Below are positions 41,719 through 50,532 of a stretch of DNA of 64,000 nucleotides, piece after piece. The first letter of the stretch is position 1, and each line of letters starts with the position of its first letter. Under the pieces are notes generated by a model, which saw only the letters and a list, made by a program, of their open reading frames with translations, made no database searches and was not told the origin of the DNA. The position numbers were made by a program, and so were the translations under genes. Where the stretch lies: the NCBI GenBank assembly GCA_020348345.1, contig CP070748.1:975851-1039850 (forward strand), written 5' to 3'. Source of the DNA: Methanobacteriota archaeon. GTDB lineage: Archaea > Thermoplasmatota > Thermoplasmata > UBA10834.

Positions 41719-44700
41719 TTGACACGATATTCTAGCGGCGAGCGGAAAGGAGAAAGCATCGACTCCGGAGCAGAGACCCAGACTTACAACGTAGGGCCTA
41801 AATTGAGGCAGAACTTGATTTCGATTGCCGTCGCATTCGCGCTGCTGACATTGTCTTTCAGCACCCTTATGCTCTCATCGACCAATGCCACCGCATACAC
41901 ATCTCACGCTCCAATACTGATTGAGGGCGATTCTCAGTTCACGGCGGCAAACGGCGTCACCGATGGCTCGGGCGGCTCAGGAGATCCGTATGTCATCGAA
42001 GGATGGAGCATCAATGCGACCGCCGCCGACGCCATCACCATCCGCAATACTACAGCCCACTTCATCATCCGAGGGGTCTACATATACAGCGACACTACAC
42101 CCTCATTCGGGGATGGAGTTATTCTGAAGAACCTCACCAACGGCAAGGTGGAGGCGTCGCTTTTTGAGGATTATCTCTCGTATGCGATATTCGCTGACGA
42201 TTGCACTGACTGCGAGTACATTGGCAATACATTCCAGAGGAGGGTCTCCGCATTCGCGATGCCGCAGAAGGGTGTCTATTTGAACGATTGTGACCGGACA
42301 CTGATATCAGCTAACAACTTCACATGGACAGGAACTGCAGTTATGACCTATTCCTCTCCAAACACAAATGTGAGCTTCAACAACATAACAGGAGGAGGCG
42401 ATGGGGTCTACTTCTCTGGCAACTCGAACAACTCCATCGCATATCGCAACAATGGATCTGGCATGACCAACTACGGAATAACCACCTGGACGGCGGACAA
42501 TGTGATTATCTCGCACAACACTATCCTCACCGGCAGCCACGTCTCGCTAGGTGCCTATGCGAGTTCGTCGAACATCACTTTCGTGGGCAACATCGTGGAT
42601 GGCGCGCAGACCGGCCTGTACACTCAGATGGCGAGAGACCTCGTATTCATTTCGAACAACATTACGAATTGCAGCCAATATGGCATCTGTGTGGATAGAA
42701 CTGCAAACGTGACAATGAATTCGAACGAGATGCTGATGAATGGCATAACTCTATTCGGGCAGAACGCAGACCACTACGGGACCCATACGATATCCTCAGA
42801 CAATCTGGTGAACGGCAAGCCCACCAGATATCTGAAGAACAGCTCGACATTGGAGATTGACGGAGATGCGATTGGCCAGTTGATTATAACCACGTCGGAC
42901 AACATAACCGCCTCCAACCTTAACCTGAGCCATACTGACGCTGCGATGCAGGTAGCTTATTCCCGGGATATCGTATTTGAGAACAGCGACCTGTCAAACA
43001 CCAGCAGATACGGCGCGCTGATCTACAACGTGAAGAACCTGATACTGAGGAAGTGTAACATGTCAGGCAACTACGTAGGCCTTTCTGCGAGATTCACAGA
43101 CAACGCCACGGTTGCCTATAACGAGATATCATACAACGGCCTCAGAGCCGTCGAGATATCGACTGTGTCGAACTCATTTTTCGTCGCAAACAGAATCACC
43201 AACAACACATGGGAGGGCGTCTTCTACATGGGGAATTGGATGTCGGCCAATGTCGAGTTCTCATACAACGAGTTCTCAAAAAATCTGCGCGGGATCTATC
43301 TCTCCAATTGCCCCAACGTCAGAGTACACCACAACAACTTCATCAGCAACACCGTTCAGGCTCTGGACAACCTTGGATCTTCGACTCTATGGAACGAGAC
43401 ATATCCGTCGGGAGGCAACAGCTGGAGCGACTACTCCGGCGTGGACTTGTACAGTGGGCCCAATCAGGACATCCTCGGCTCGGATGGTATAGGCGATACC
43501 CCCTACACGATCGACGGTGATTCGACCGATTTCTATCCGCTCATGAGTACTGTGGTAATCAATGCGCCTCCAGTGGCGCGTTTCAGCGTAGCCCCAGCAG
43601 TGGGCAATGTCTCGACGATATACTCGTTCAATGCTTCCGAATCCAGCGATGACAGAGACTTGACATCGGCTCTTGAGGTGAGATGGGACTGGACTGACGA
43701 CGGTTCCTGGGACACTCAATGGAGCACAGCCAAGACTGCGACGCATCAATATGCGACCGAGGGAGCCAAGACAGTGCGGCTAGAGGTGAGGGATACTTCT
43801 GGCCTCGCCAACAACACGGCTGCTGAGGTGGTTGTCGATAGCACTGACCCGGAAACGACCGCTGACATCGCAGGAGTTGCGGGTGACGGCGGGTGGTACA
43901 GAAGCGATGTCACAGTCACTCTGAATGCCACGGACGAGCTCAGCGGGGTGAATGCGACCAAGTACAGAGTCGATTCAGGGGCATGGCAGACCTACACTGA
44001 CAGCTTCGTCATCTCGGAGAACGGAGAGCATCAAGTGGAGTTCTACTCAACCGACGAAGCGGGAAATCAGGAGGGCATAGGCAGCGTTGACGTCAACGTG
44101 GATGCCGAGGCTGGCACGCTATTAGCAGTGTTCCCTACGAACGGCGCCATTGTGAGAAGCGCGACACCTACCATCATGGTGTATTTCGATGATTCGATTG
44201 CACCGTCAGGAATCTATCCGGATTCGGTTTCCTTCGCGATAGACTCGCAAACAGTGACGGACGACCATACCATATCACACGGATATATCTCGGTCAATCT
44301 GACGACTCCGCTGGACGATGGGTGGCATCAGTTGTCTGTGTATGTCGAAGACCTTGCTGGGAATGCTGCGGTCCTCGGAGTCGGCTTCTTGGTCAACACC
44401 TCCGCGCCGGCTGGCGACCCGAGCGACTTGGAAGAGGAACTCGATGCCTTGGCGGATCTCGTAACCGAGATCACGGAGATGTTGCAGATCCTGACAGAGT
44501 ATCAGAGCGATTCGATCTCTGCCCTTTGGGATGCTCTCAACGGAACACAATCATCGCTGGACGCGCTGACCGAGCTCGTGATGGAATTGACCGAATCGAT
44601 GCAGAACATGACTGATGCGGATGATGACTCGATATCCGAGCTTCGGGATTCCCTCAACGACACACAGTCTTCCTTGGACGACCTGAACGATCAACTCGAG

Positions 44701-44880
44701 GACACTGAGGAGAACCTATCATCGGACCTGGGCCGAACGAGCTCGCTGCTCATGGCGTTGGTTGCGCTTATTGCCGTTATCGCCGTCGTGGGCATCGCTT
44801 TGATGTTCTTGATGAAACGCGAGTTCACGAAGGGACGTAATCAATCCAAAGATGAGGCTCCTCCCCCGCCTGCGGAGTAG
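41719..44880 (+). CDS. large membrane-anchored surface protein: NosD-like beta-helix, PKD-type and Ig-like domains, coiled coil
   Basis: The 1053 residues start with an N-terminal membrane signal (LISIAVAFALLTLSFSTLML) and carry a right-handed beta-helix of NosD/PbH1 repeats (about 75-610; many NITNC- and NNFT-type turns). A PKD-like domain (VARFSVAPAVGNVSTIYSF) follows, then an Ig/bacterial-type domain with DPETTADIAG and YSTDEAGNQEG, another adhesion-like domain, an acidic coiled coil with repeated LNGTQSSLDALTELV-type units, and a C-terminal transmembrane anchor with a basic, Pro-rich cytoplasmic end. N-glycosylation sites (NxS/T) are very frequent. The start is TTG behind GGGAGGACTGG. It is probably a cell-surface adhesion or carbohydrate-binding protein. 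Confidence 0.85.
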   Translation: MTRYSSGERKGESIDSGAETQTYNVGPKLRQNLISIAVAFALLTLSFSTLMLSSTNATAYTSHAPILIEGDSQFTAANGVTDGSGGSGDPYVIEGWSINATAADAITIRNTTAHFIIRGVYIYSDTTPSFGDGVILKNLTNGKVEASLFEDYLSYAIFADDCTDCEYIGNTFQRRVSAFAMPQKGVYLNDCDRTLISANNFTWTGTAVMTYSSPNTNVSFNNITGGGDGVYFSGNSNNSIAYRNNGSGMTNYGITTWTADNVIISHNTILTGSHVSLGAYASSSNITFVGNIVDGAQTGLYTQMARDLVFISNNITNCSQYGICVDRTANVTMNSNEMLMNGITLFGQNADHYGTHTISSDNLVNGKPTRYLKNSSTLEIDGDAIGQLIITTSDNITASNLNLSHTDAAMQVAYSRDIVFENSDLSNTSRYGALIYNVKNLILRKCNMSGNYVGLSARFTDNATVAYNEISYNGLRAVEISTVSNSFFVANRITNNTWEGVFYMGNWMSANVEFSYNEFSKNLRGIYLSNCPNVRVHHNNFISNTVQALDNLGSSTLWNETYPSGGNSWSDYSGVDLYSGPNQDILGSDGIGDTPYTIDGDSTDFYPLMSTVVINAPPVARFSVAPAVGNVSTIYSFNASESSDDRDLTSALEVRWDWTDDGSWDTQWSTAKTATHQYATEGAKTVRLEVRDTSGLANNTAAEVVVDSTDPETTADIAGVAGDGGWYRSDVTVTLNATDELSGVNATKYRVDSGAWQTYTDSFVISENGEHQVEFYSTDEAGNQEGIGSVDVNVDAEAGTLLAVFPTNGAIVRSATPTIMVYFDDSIAPSGIYPDSVSFAIDSQTVTDDHTISHGYISVNLTTPLDDGWHQLSVYVEDLAGNAAVLGVGFLVNTSAPAGDPSDLEEELDALADLVTEITEMLQILTEYQSDSISALWDALNGTQSSLDALTELVMELTESMQNMTDADDDSISELRDSLNDTQSSLDDLNDQLEDTEENLSSDLGRTSSLLMALVALIAVIAVVGIALMFLMKREFTKGRNQSKDEAPPPPAE

Positions 44881-44892
44881 GAGGGGCGTCAT

Positions 44893-45915
44893 TCACTTCG
44901 AACGGATTGCCTTCCTGTGGAACGTGAAGGTTCGTCTGATGTCGAAGCCGACGCTCTCGTAGACCCTCATAGCACTGTGCTTGTTCTCGGCCTCAGTGTC
45001 AAGCAGGACCTCCTCAATGCCGAGATCTCTGACCTGAGTGAGACCTCTCGTCAGAAGCGCCCTGGCAACTCCCTTCCGCCGCCATCTCTCAGCAACGCAG
45101 ACCGCCCATGCATGCGCGACCTTGTCACCAGTGCGCTGGATCTCCTCCTCGCTGACAACCATCTCGACGATGCCGACGGGATTCGCCCCATCCCATGCGA
45201 CATTGATGAGCTCCGGGTCGAATGTCGACGAACTCACCCAGTTTCGGTATGCGTCTTCGCTCCATGTGTAGGGAACAAACCAAAGCTCGCCAATGAAGCA
45301 GTCCCTGTAGAGCTGCCAGAGATCGTGATACTCCTCTTCTCGGGGCGGACGGACGCATAGTCCCTCGGGCAGGTCACTTATGCTGACTCTGGGAAGGTTC
45401 ACATGAGCCATCTCGAGCAGATGCCATACCGGCGTGTAGCCCATCTTCTCCACGACGCTCTTCCAGTCGTTGGGCTCATCGTAGCTCCAGACCTGCAAAT
45501 ACTTGTCGCACTCGAAGCCATGCTGAGATGCAATCTCTTCGAGACGACGTTCGTTGAAGTGGAAGAGCGCCTCTCGAATTCCCCTGCCCCGCCACTCTGG
45601 CAGGAGGAAGGCGGAATGGATGTACGCCTTGACCTTGCTTGGCTCATCGTCCCATGACAGTTGGGCGTATCCGACTGTGGTATCGTGAACGTCGACAAAC
45701 AGGATATCGGACCGAGGGTCTCTGTCCTTCACCGCGGAGAACCGCGCCCTTATATCCTCCTCCGACTCGATCCAAACGACCCCGTCCGCCTTCAGGCTGA
45801 GCTGATTGATCTTTGACATCTTGCCGAAATCTGAATCGTCAGCGAATGCCCTGAACCGAAGACCCTCGATCTCGGGGCCATTCACCTTGATCTCAGTGAC
45901 GACTTCACTTCGCAT
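44893..45915 (-). CDS. tandem GNAT-fold N-acetyltransferase
   Basis: The 340 residues hold two GNAT domains. The first (about 20-175) has the acetyl-CoA strand FLLPEWRGRGIREALF; the second (about 190-335) has VCVAERWRRKGVARALLTRGL and ENKHSAMRVYESVGF. The double-GNAT plan is shared with mycothiol synthase-like proteins, but the substrate is unknown. It lies downstream of another double-GNAT gene on the same strand and faces the surface-protein gene 12 nt away. Confidence 0.83.
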   Translation of the reverse strand: MRSEVVTEIKVNGPEIEGLRFRAFADDSDFGKMSKINQLSLKADGVVWIESEEDIRARFSAVKDRDPRSDILFVDVHDTTVGYAQLSWDDEPSKVKAYIHSAFLLPEWRGRGIREALFHFNERRLEEIASQHGFECDKYLQVWSYDEPNDWKSVVEKMGYTPVWHLLEMAHVNLPRVSISDLPEGLCVRPPREEEYHDLWQLYRDCFIGELWFVPYTWSEDAYRNWVSSSTFDPELINVAWDGANPVGIVEMVVSEEEIQRTGDKVAHAWAVCVAERWRRKGVARALLTRGLTQVRDLGIEEVLLDTEAENKHSAMRVYESVGFDIRRTFTFHRKAIRSK

Positions 45916-45945
45916 TCTACGCTCCCCTTACATGCCGCGACAGGG

Positions 45946-46905
45946 TCAAGCCCGCGCTCCACCAGAAGCGAGCCGCTTCTCATATATGTAATTCTCCCAG
46001 GCGACTTCGAAGCCAAGAGAACTGTAGAGATCGAGCGCCTTCCTGTTCTCGGCATCCACTCCAAGGCGAACAGTTGTTATGCCATGTTCGCCGAACCACC
46101 TCATGCAATCCGCTATCAGCGCGCGGCCAACTCCCATTCTCCGGTGATCCTTGAGTACGCCTACCGCCAGTATCCATCCTTCCTTCGCTCCATGCTCCCT
46201 GTTGAACACGACGCTGTCCTCTAGCAGGCTGAACCCTATGACTCTCCCATCTTTGGTCGCATAGGTTGTCCTGAAGATGTCCTCTGTCGAATCCCTCAGG
46301 CTTTCGAATTGGCGCTCCGTCCCCGGCACCCAGCCGTAATGCTCTCTGAACGATTCATTCAGCACTTCAACCAGAACCGACAGGTCCTCATCCCCAGCAT
46401 CGTTCAGCAGTTGGTGGCGGAATTGGACTCCTTCGGGGGGAGTAAACGCATTTCCAGGAGCCCCCCTCGCGCATACCATGGAGAAGAATCTTCGGTCGCT
46501 TGCGAAGTCGAGGCTTTCGAGGAGGGCTTTGAACCACTCATCCTTCTCAAACGCTCGCGACCGGGCTCGGTCGGCACCCTTCGATTCGATAAAGGTCAGC
46601 GCTTTCGTCATCAGTTCCTGCTCGATGCCGTTCTCACGATGCGATGGGACGACTTCTACAATGATGTATCCGATACTCTCTTCTCCGACGCCCTCCACGA
46701 TGGCGTTGGCATAGCCGACCGGCTTGCTACCCTGCAGAACGATCCACAACCCCTCAGGGTCAAATCCTACAGCTTCGTAGATCTCATCCTTCAACTCGTC
46801 AGGTGTCTTGTCGCGATGCGCAGGCTCCCCCCGTCTCGACTCGTTGGACACTAGGGCGATCGCCGCGATATCCGATTCGATGGCATGTCTCACCTGGTAT
46901 GCCAT
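45946..46905 (-). CDS. tandem GNAT-fold N-acetyltransferase
   Basis: The 319 residues also hold two GNAT domains: a weaker N-terminal one (VVPSHRENGIEQELMTKAL) and a canonical C-terminal one (VGVLKDHRRMGVGRALIADCM, NRKALDLYSSLGFE). The ATG at 46905 has GGAGGGAGC directly upstream, while an ORF reaching 47001 adds a Pro/Ser-rich stretch without homology. It precedes the paralogous GNAT gene by 30 nt, so the two may be co-transcribed and act on related substrates. Confidence 0.82.
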   Translation of the reverse strand: MAYQVRHAIESDIAAIALVSNESRRGEPAHRDKTPDELKDEIYEAVGFDPEGLWIVLQGSKPVGYANAIVEGVGEESIGYIIVEVVPSHRENGIEQELMTKALTFIESKGADRARSRAFEKDEWFKALLESLDFASDRRFFSMVCARGAPGNAFTPPEGVQFRHQLLNDAGDEDLSVLVEVLNESFREHYGWVPGTERQFESLRDSTEDIFRTTYATKDGRVIGFSLLEDSVVFNREHGAKEGWILAVGVLKDHRRMGVGRALIADCMRWFGEHGITTVRLGVDAENRKALDLYSSLGFEVAWENYIYEKRLASGGARA

Positions 46906-47047
46906 GCTCCCTCCGATTGCGAGATTGGAGATAAGCCTTTCTGAACCGGGAGGGGCTGATGGAGACATCGCCATCATGAGATGCTCGGACGTCGGAGGCA
47001 ACGTTTCTGCGGACCGCGCGGGCTATCATAGCCAGCGCTGGCTATGG

Positions 47048-48304
47048 TCAACGAATCTCGCAAGACTCGCCCTGTTCCGCCTCATCTGACTCTCCTAAGC
47101 TCTGCACCGCCACTCTAAGGAGGGTCGGTGCGACAAGTACTGAAACGACTCCCATAATGATGATAGCTGAGTAGAGCGGGGTGTCTATGATACCCACTGT
47201 CAGGCCGTACAGGGCGATGATCATTGCGACCTCAAGTCTAGCAGCCATGCCAAGGCCGACGGACACCGATTCCCTTCTGTTCATTCCCGACAGTCTCGCA
47301 GGGATTCCGCCTCCCAGCAGCTTGGACAACATCGCCACGGCCGCAAGGGCGATTGCGAAGATCCATAGCTCCGCAGGCAGTCTTATATCGACCAGGATGC
47401 CCAGAGATAGGAAGAATATCGGCGCGAACACCCATTCGAGAAATGTGATGCCCTCCATGAACTGCTTCCTGTACTCGCAGCCGGAGAAGCTCGTTCCAGC
47501 GATGAAGGCGCCCACTATTGCGGAAATGCCTATCATCTCGGATATGAACGCGTAGAGGAATGCGAACGACAGCGCCAGAAGGAATCCGCTCTCCTTCATC
47601 CCTCTTGCCATCCCAATCTTCTCGACCTTCGCTATGACACGGACCACCAGCCGCATACCTATGAGCGAACCCAGGCCGACGAAGGCGACTGCAGCGATAG
47701 TTATCTGGGCGAGACCGCCAACATCCAATCCCTCGCCGGTGGCGACTCCAGCCGTTATCGCAAGCACAACCATGCCCAGTATATCGTCCACGACCGCCGC
47801 TCCAAGTATCGTCTTTGCCACACCCGATCCTATGATTCCCATCTCGCGGAGCACGCCCGCCGTTATCGCCACGCTCGTAGCCACGAGCGCGGTGCCGATG
47901 AATATCGATTGATAGAATCTATCGTAATCGGGACCTGGCTCAGGGAGCATGAACCAAGCGAGAAGGAACCCTGCCACCCAGGGAAGCGTTATGCCCCCGA
48001 TGGCGATCATGATGTTCTTCTTCGTGTAGATCTCCTTGATGTCGCATTCGAGCCCGATCATGAAGAGCATGATGATCGCGCCGAACGGTGCGAACAGAGT
48101 GATGAGGTCTCCAGCCTCGCCCTCCTCCGCGACGACGAGTCCCAGCAGGCTAGGTCCGATGATCATCCCCAGAGCGATCTGCCCAACGACTTTCGAGAAT
48201 CCCAGTCGTCTAAAGAGCATGCTCGAGCCCATTGCCAATGCCAACAGGAGCGCAAGCTGGAACCATAGATTGTTGATGGTGTCTTCCCACAGCTCCGCAA
48301 GCAT
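47048..48304 (-). CDS. CPA2-type cation/proton antiporter (KefB/NapA-like)
   Basis: The 418 residues form about 12-13 membrane helices with the CPA2 landmarks: GQIALGMIIGPSLLG in helix 2, FMIGLE, and the ion-site pair D173-D174 in AAVVDDILGMVV. The Asp-Asp pair indicates an electrogenic sodium/proton exchanger like NapA rather than an electroneutral one. There is no TrkA-N regulatory domain. It maintains ion and pH balance together with the proton-pumping pyrophosphatase at 25.6 kb. Its ATG lies in the 90-nt gap after oppC. Confidence 0.87.
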   Translation of the reverse strand: MLAELWEDTINNLWFQLALLLALAMGSSMLFRRLGFSKVVGQIALGMIIGPSLLGLVVAEEGEAGDLITLFAPFGAIIMLFMIGLECDIKEIYTKKNIMIAIGGITLPWVAGFLLAWFMLPEPGPDYDRFYQSIFIGTALVATSVAITAGVLREMGIIGSGVAKTILGAAVVDDILGMVVLAITAGVATGEGLDVGGLAQITIAAVAFVGLGSLIGMRLVVRVIAKVEKIGMARGMKESGFLLALSFAFLYAFISEMIGISAIVGAFIAGTSFSGCEYRKQFMEGITFLEWVFAPIFFLSLGILVDIRLPAELWIFAIALAAVAMLSKLLGGGIPARLSGMNRRESVSVGLGMAARLEVAMIIALYGLTVGIIDTPLYSAIIIMGVVSVLVAPTLLRVAVQSLGESDEAEQGESCEIR

Positions 48305-48394
48305 TGCACTTGAACGGGCGATTTCAGCACTAAAGCTTTACGGTCTAGCTGTCTCGGCGCAGTGTCACGATGCGCACACGCAACCAGCACGCAT

Positions 48395-49390
48395 CTATCG
48401 TCTCCTGAGCCTCGGGTTGAACACCTCATCGAGCGCGTTGCCGATGAAAGTGAATGCGAGCACCACCCCAACGATGCATAGACCCGGCACGGCCACCCAC
48501 CAATATAGCCCCCGCTGGATCGCGAGCGCATTGTCCGCGTTCTCTAGGATATTCCCCCATGTGACGACCTCGGAAGAATGAGGACCCAGCCCTATGAAAC
48601 TCAAGGTGCTTTCCGAAAGTATGGAGATGGCTATGGTGAGAATAGCGTTCGCGAACATCAGCGGGAACACATTCGGGAAGATGTGCTTAACGACAATATG
48701 GTAATCGCCCGCACCGATGGCCTTGGCCCTCTCCACAAACGTCCGCTCCTTGACCGAAAAGACCTGTGCTCTGACAATCCTTGCCGTGCTCGACCATCCT
48801 GTGATGCCTATCACGAGGATGATCTTCGTAACGCTCGGACCACCTGGAAGAACTGCGGCGAACACAATCATCAACGCTAGCCACGGGATGACAAGGAAGA
48901 CGTCGGTGATCCTCATCAGGACTTCGTCCTTCACTCCTCCCCAGTAACCGCCCAATAGGCCGACGGCGGTTCCGAGGCCCATCGATACCGCGGTCGCAAC
49001 AAGGCCGACCAGAAGAGACACCCTCGCACCGTAGATGATGCGTGTGAACAAGTCACGGTTCATCGAATCAGTGCCTAGCCAGTGTTCAGGCGAGGGCGGC
49101 GATTCGTCGTCGACGCTCTCGTCCCGGTAGAACGGATCGTATGCTATTTCCCAATCACCAATCCATGCGCAAACCTGAATCACTTGGGGGGCGAATACGG
49201 CGACGAGAATAAAGCCCATCAGAATGAAGAGACCCAACATCCCGAGTCTGTTGTGCCTGTATATTGCCCAAGTCTTCTTAAATCGTTTCCGCAGAAGTCT
49301 TAACTTTTCGCGGGCTGGCTCGGAGAAGAGGCCGCTCAAGCGCGACGAAGATTTGTCCTCTGATGAGAATGAGGTCGCAGCGGCCATCAT
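48395..49390 (-). CDS. oppC: oligopeptide/dipeptide ABC importer permease, OppC type
   Basis: The 331 residues include an N-terminal cytoplasmic helix, a periplasmic segment with HWLGTDSMNRDLFTRIIYGARVSL (the GTD...RD motif of OppC) and the EAA-type loop ERAKAIGAGDYHIVVKHIFPN that binds the ATPase. It has five or six membrane helices. Its start overlaps the oppB stop by 1 nt. With OppB it forms the peptide channel, but the ATPases are encoded at 8.6-11 kb. Confidence 0.92.
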   Translation of the reverse strand: MMAAATSFSSEDKSSSRLSGLFSEPAREKLRLLRKRFKKTWAIYRHNRLGMLGLFILMGFILVAVFAPQVIQVCAWIGDWEIAYDPFYRDESVDDESPPSPEHWLGTDSMNRDLFTRIIYGARVSLLVGLVATAVSMGLGTAVGLLGGYWGGVKDEVLMRITDVFLVIPWLALMIVFAAVLPGGPSVTKIILVIGITGWSSTARIVRAQVFSVKERTFVERAKAIGAGDYHIVVKHIFPNVFPLMFANAILTIAISILSESTLSFIGLGPHSSEVVTWGNILENADNALAIQRGLYWWVAVPGLCIVGVVLAFTFIGNALDEVFNPRLRRR

Positions 49391-50370
49391 CAGCCCTCCT
49401 TGATGCGCGGGTCCATGTAGACAAGAAGAGTGTCAGCTATGAGATTCGCGAGCACCACGGCCAACGCGATTATGAAGAACGCGCATTCGAGAACTGGATA
49501 GTCATGCTTGAATGTGGCATCCACGGCAAGCCAACCGACGCCAGGGTAGTCGAAGACATACTCCACTTGGAACGCGCCCCCGACAACGAAGGCGATGTCG
49601 ATTGCTATCAGAGCGACCATCGGCAACATGGCGTTTGGCACTGCGTGATGTTTCAGCATATTGGCATCGCTGAGTCCTTTCGCCTTGGCCGTCGTGATGT
49701 AATCCTCTGTCATCACATCAATTAGAGAGCCTCGCATGATCAGCGAGAAAGCGGCAATACTCCCTATCGTCAAGCTTATCGCTGGCAAGGTCAGATGGTA
49801 GAGGAGGCCTTTGAAGGACTCCCACGAAAGCTCGAGTCTTTCGCCGTACGGTAGCGCGCTGTTCGGTGGGAGCCAATCCAACTCAATCGCGAAGATGACA
49901 ATCAGCATCATGGCGAGCCAGAAGGTAGGCATTGCGTAGAAGAAGAGCGAGAATGCGAGAGATCCCGTGTCGAACTTGCTGCCCCGCTTCCATGCCGATA
50001 TAATCCCGATAGTCATGCCGATGACTATCATGAAAATCGATGATGCTCCGACAAGAATCAACGTCCACACCATATTGTCCATTATTAGATCCAACGCTGG
50101 AGTGAGTGGATTGATGAATGAGTAACCGAAATCGAGCGTCAGAACGTGCTTGACGTATTCAATGAACTGCACATACATGGGCTGATCGAGGCCGAACTCA
50201 TCGATCATCTTCAGTTTGAACGATTCCGAGAGAGCCGGGTTCGACCGCAGGTTCATCATTGGGCTCCCAGGCATTGCTCTGAACAGTACGAAGTTCAGAA
50301 CGATGACAAGCAATATCGTGATGAAGGAGTTGAGTGCCTTCCTCGCCATCAATCGCAATGCATTTGCCAT
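49390..50370 (-). CDS. oppB: oligopeptide/dipeptide ABC importer permease, OppB type
   Basis: The 326-residue permease has the N-terminal helix followed by RAMPGSPMMNLRSNPALS, the family motif DFGYSFINPLTP and the cytoplasmic coupling loop DYITTAKAKGLSDANMLKHHAVPNA, typical of OppB. It begins 162 nt after the binding-protein gene and overlaps oppC by 1 nt. Gene order is oppA-oppB-oppC on the minus strand. Confidence 0.92.
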   Translation of the reverse strand: MANALRLMARKALNSFITILLVIVLNFVLFRAMPGSPMMNLRSNPALSESFKLKMIDEFGLDQPMYVQFIEYVKHVLTLDFGYSFINPLTPALDLIMDNMVWTLILVGASSIFMIVIGMTIGIISAWKRGSKFDTGSLAFSLFFYAMPTFWLAMMLIVIFAIELDWLPPNSALPYGERLELSWESFKGLLYHLTLPAISLTIGSIAAFSLIMRGSLIDVMTEDYITTAKAKGLSDANMLKHHAVPNAMLPMVALIAIDIAFVVGGAFQVEYVFDYPGVGWLAVDATFKHDYPVLECAFFIIALAVVLANLIADTLLVYMDPRIKEG

Positions 50371-50532
50371 CGAGTGTAGCTCCTATCTCTCACTGACGCC
50401 ATTGCGGCCATACGAATGCGAATCCGCTCATCTGTCCTGGCGCTACAGGCTCTGCGTCGGCCCTGAATAGGGTTTGCTAAGAGGTTTTCGGAAGGGGTTT
50501 GCATGTCGTTTCAAGCAGCTCCATTGAGCCAT

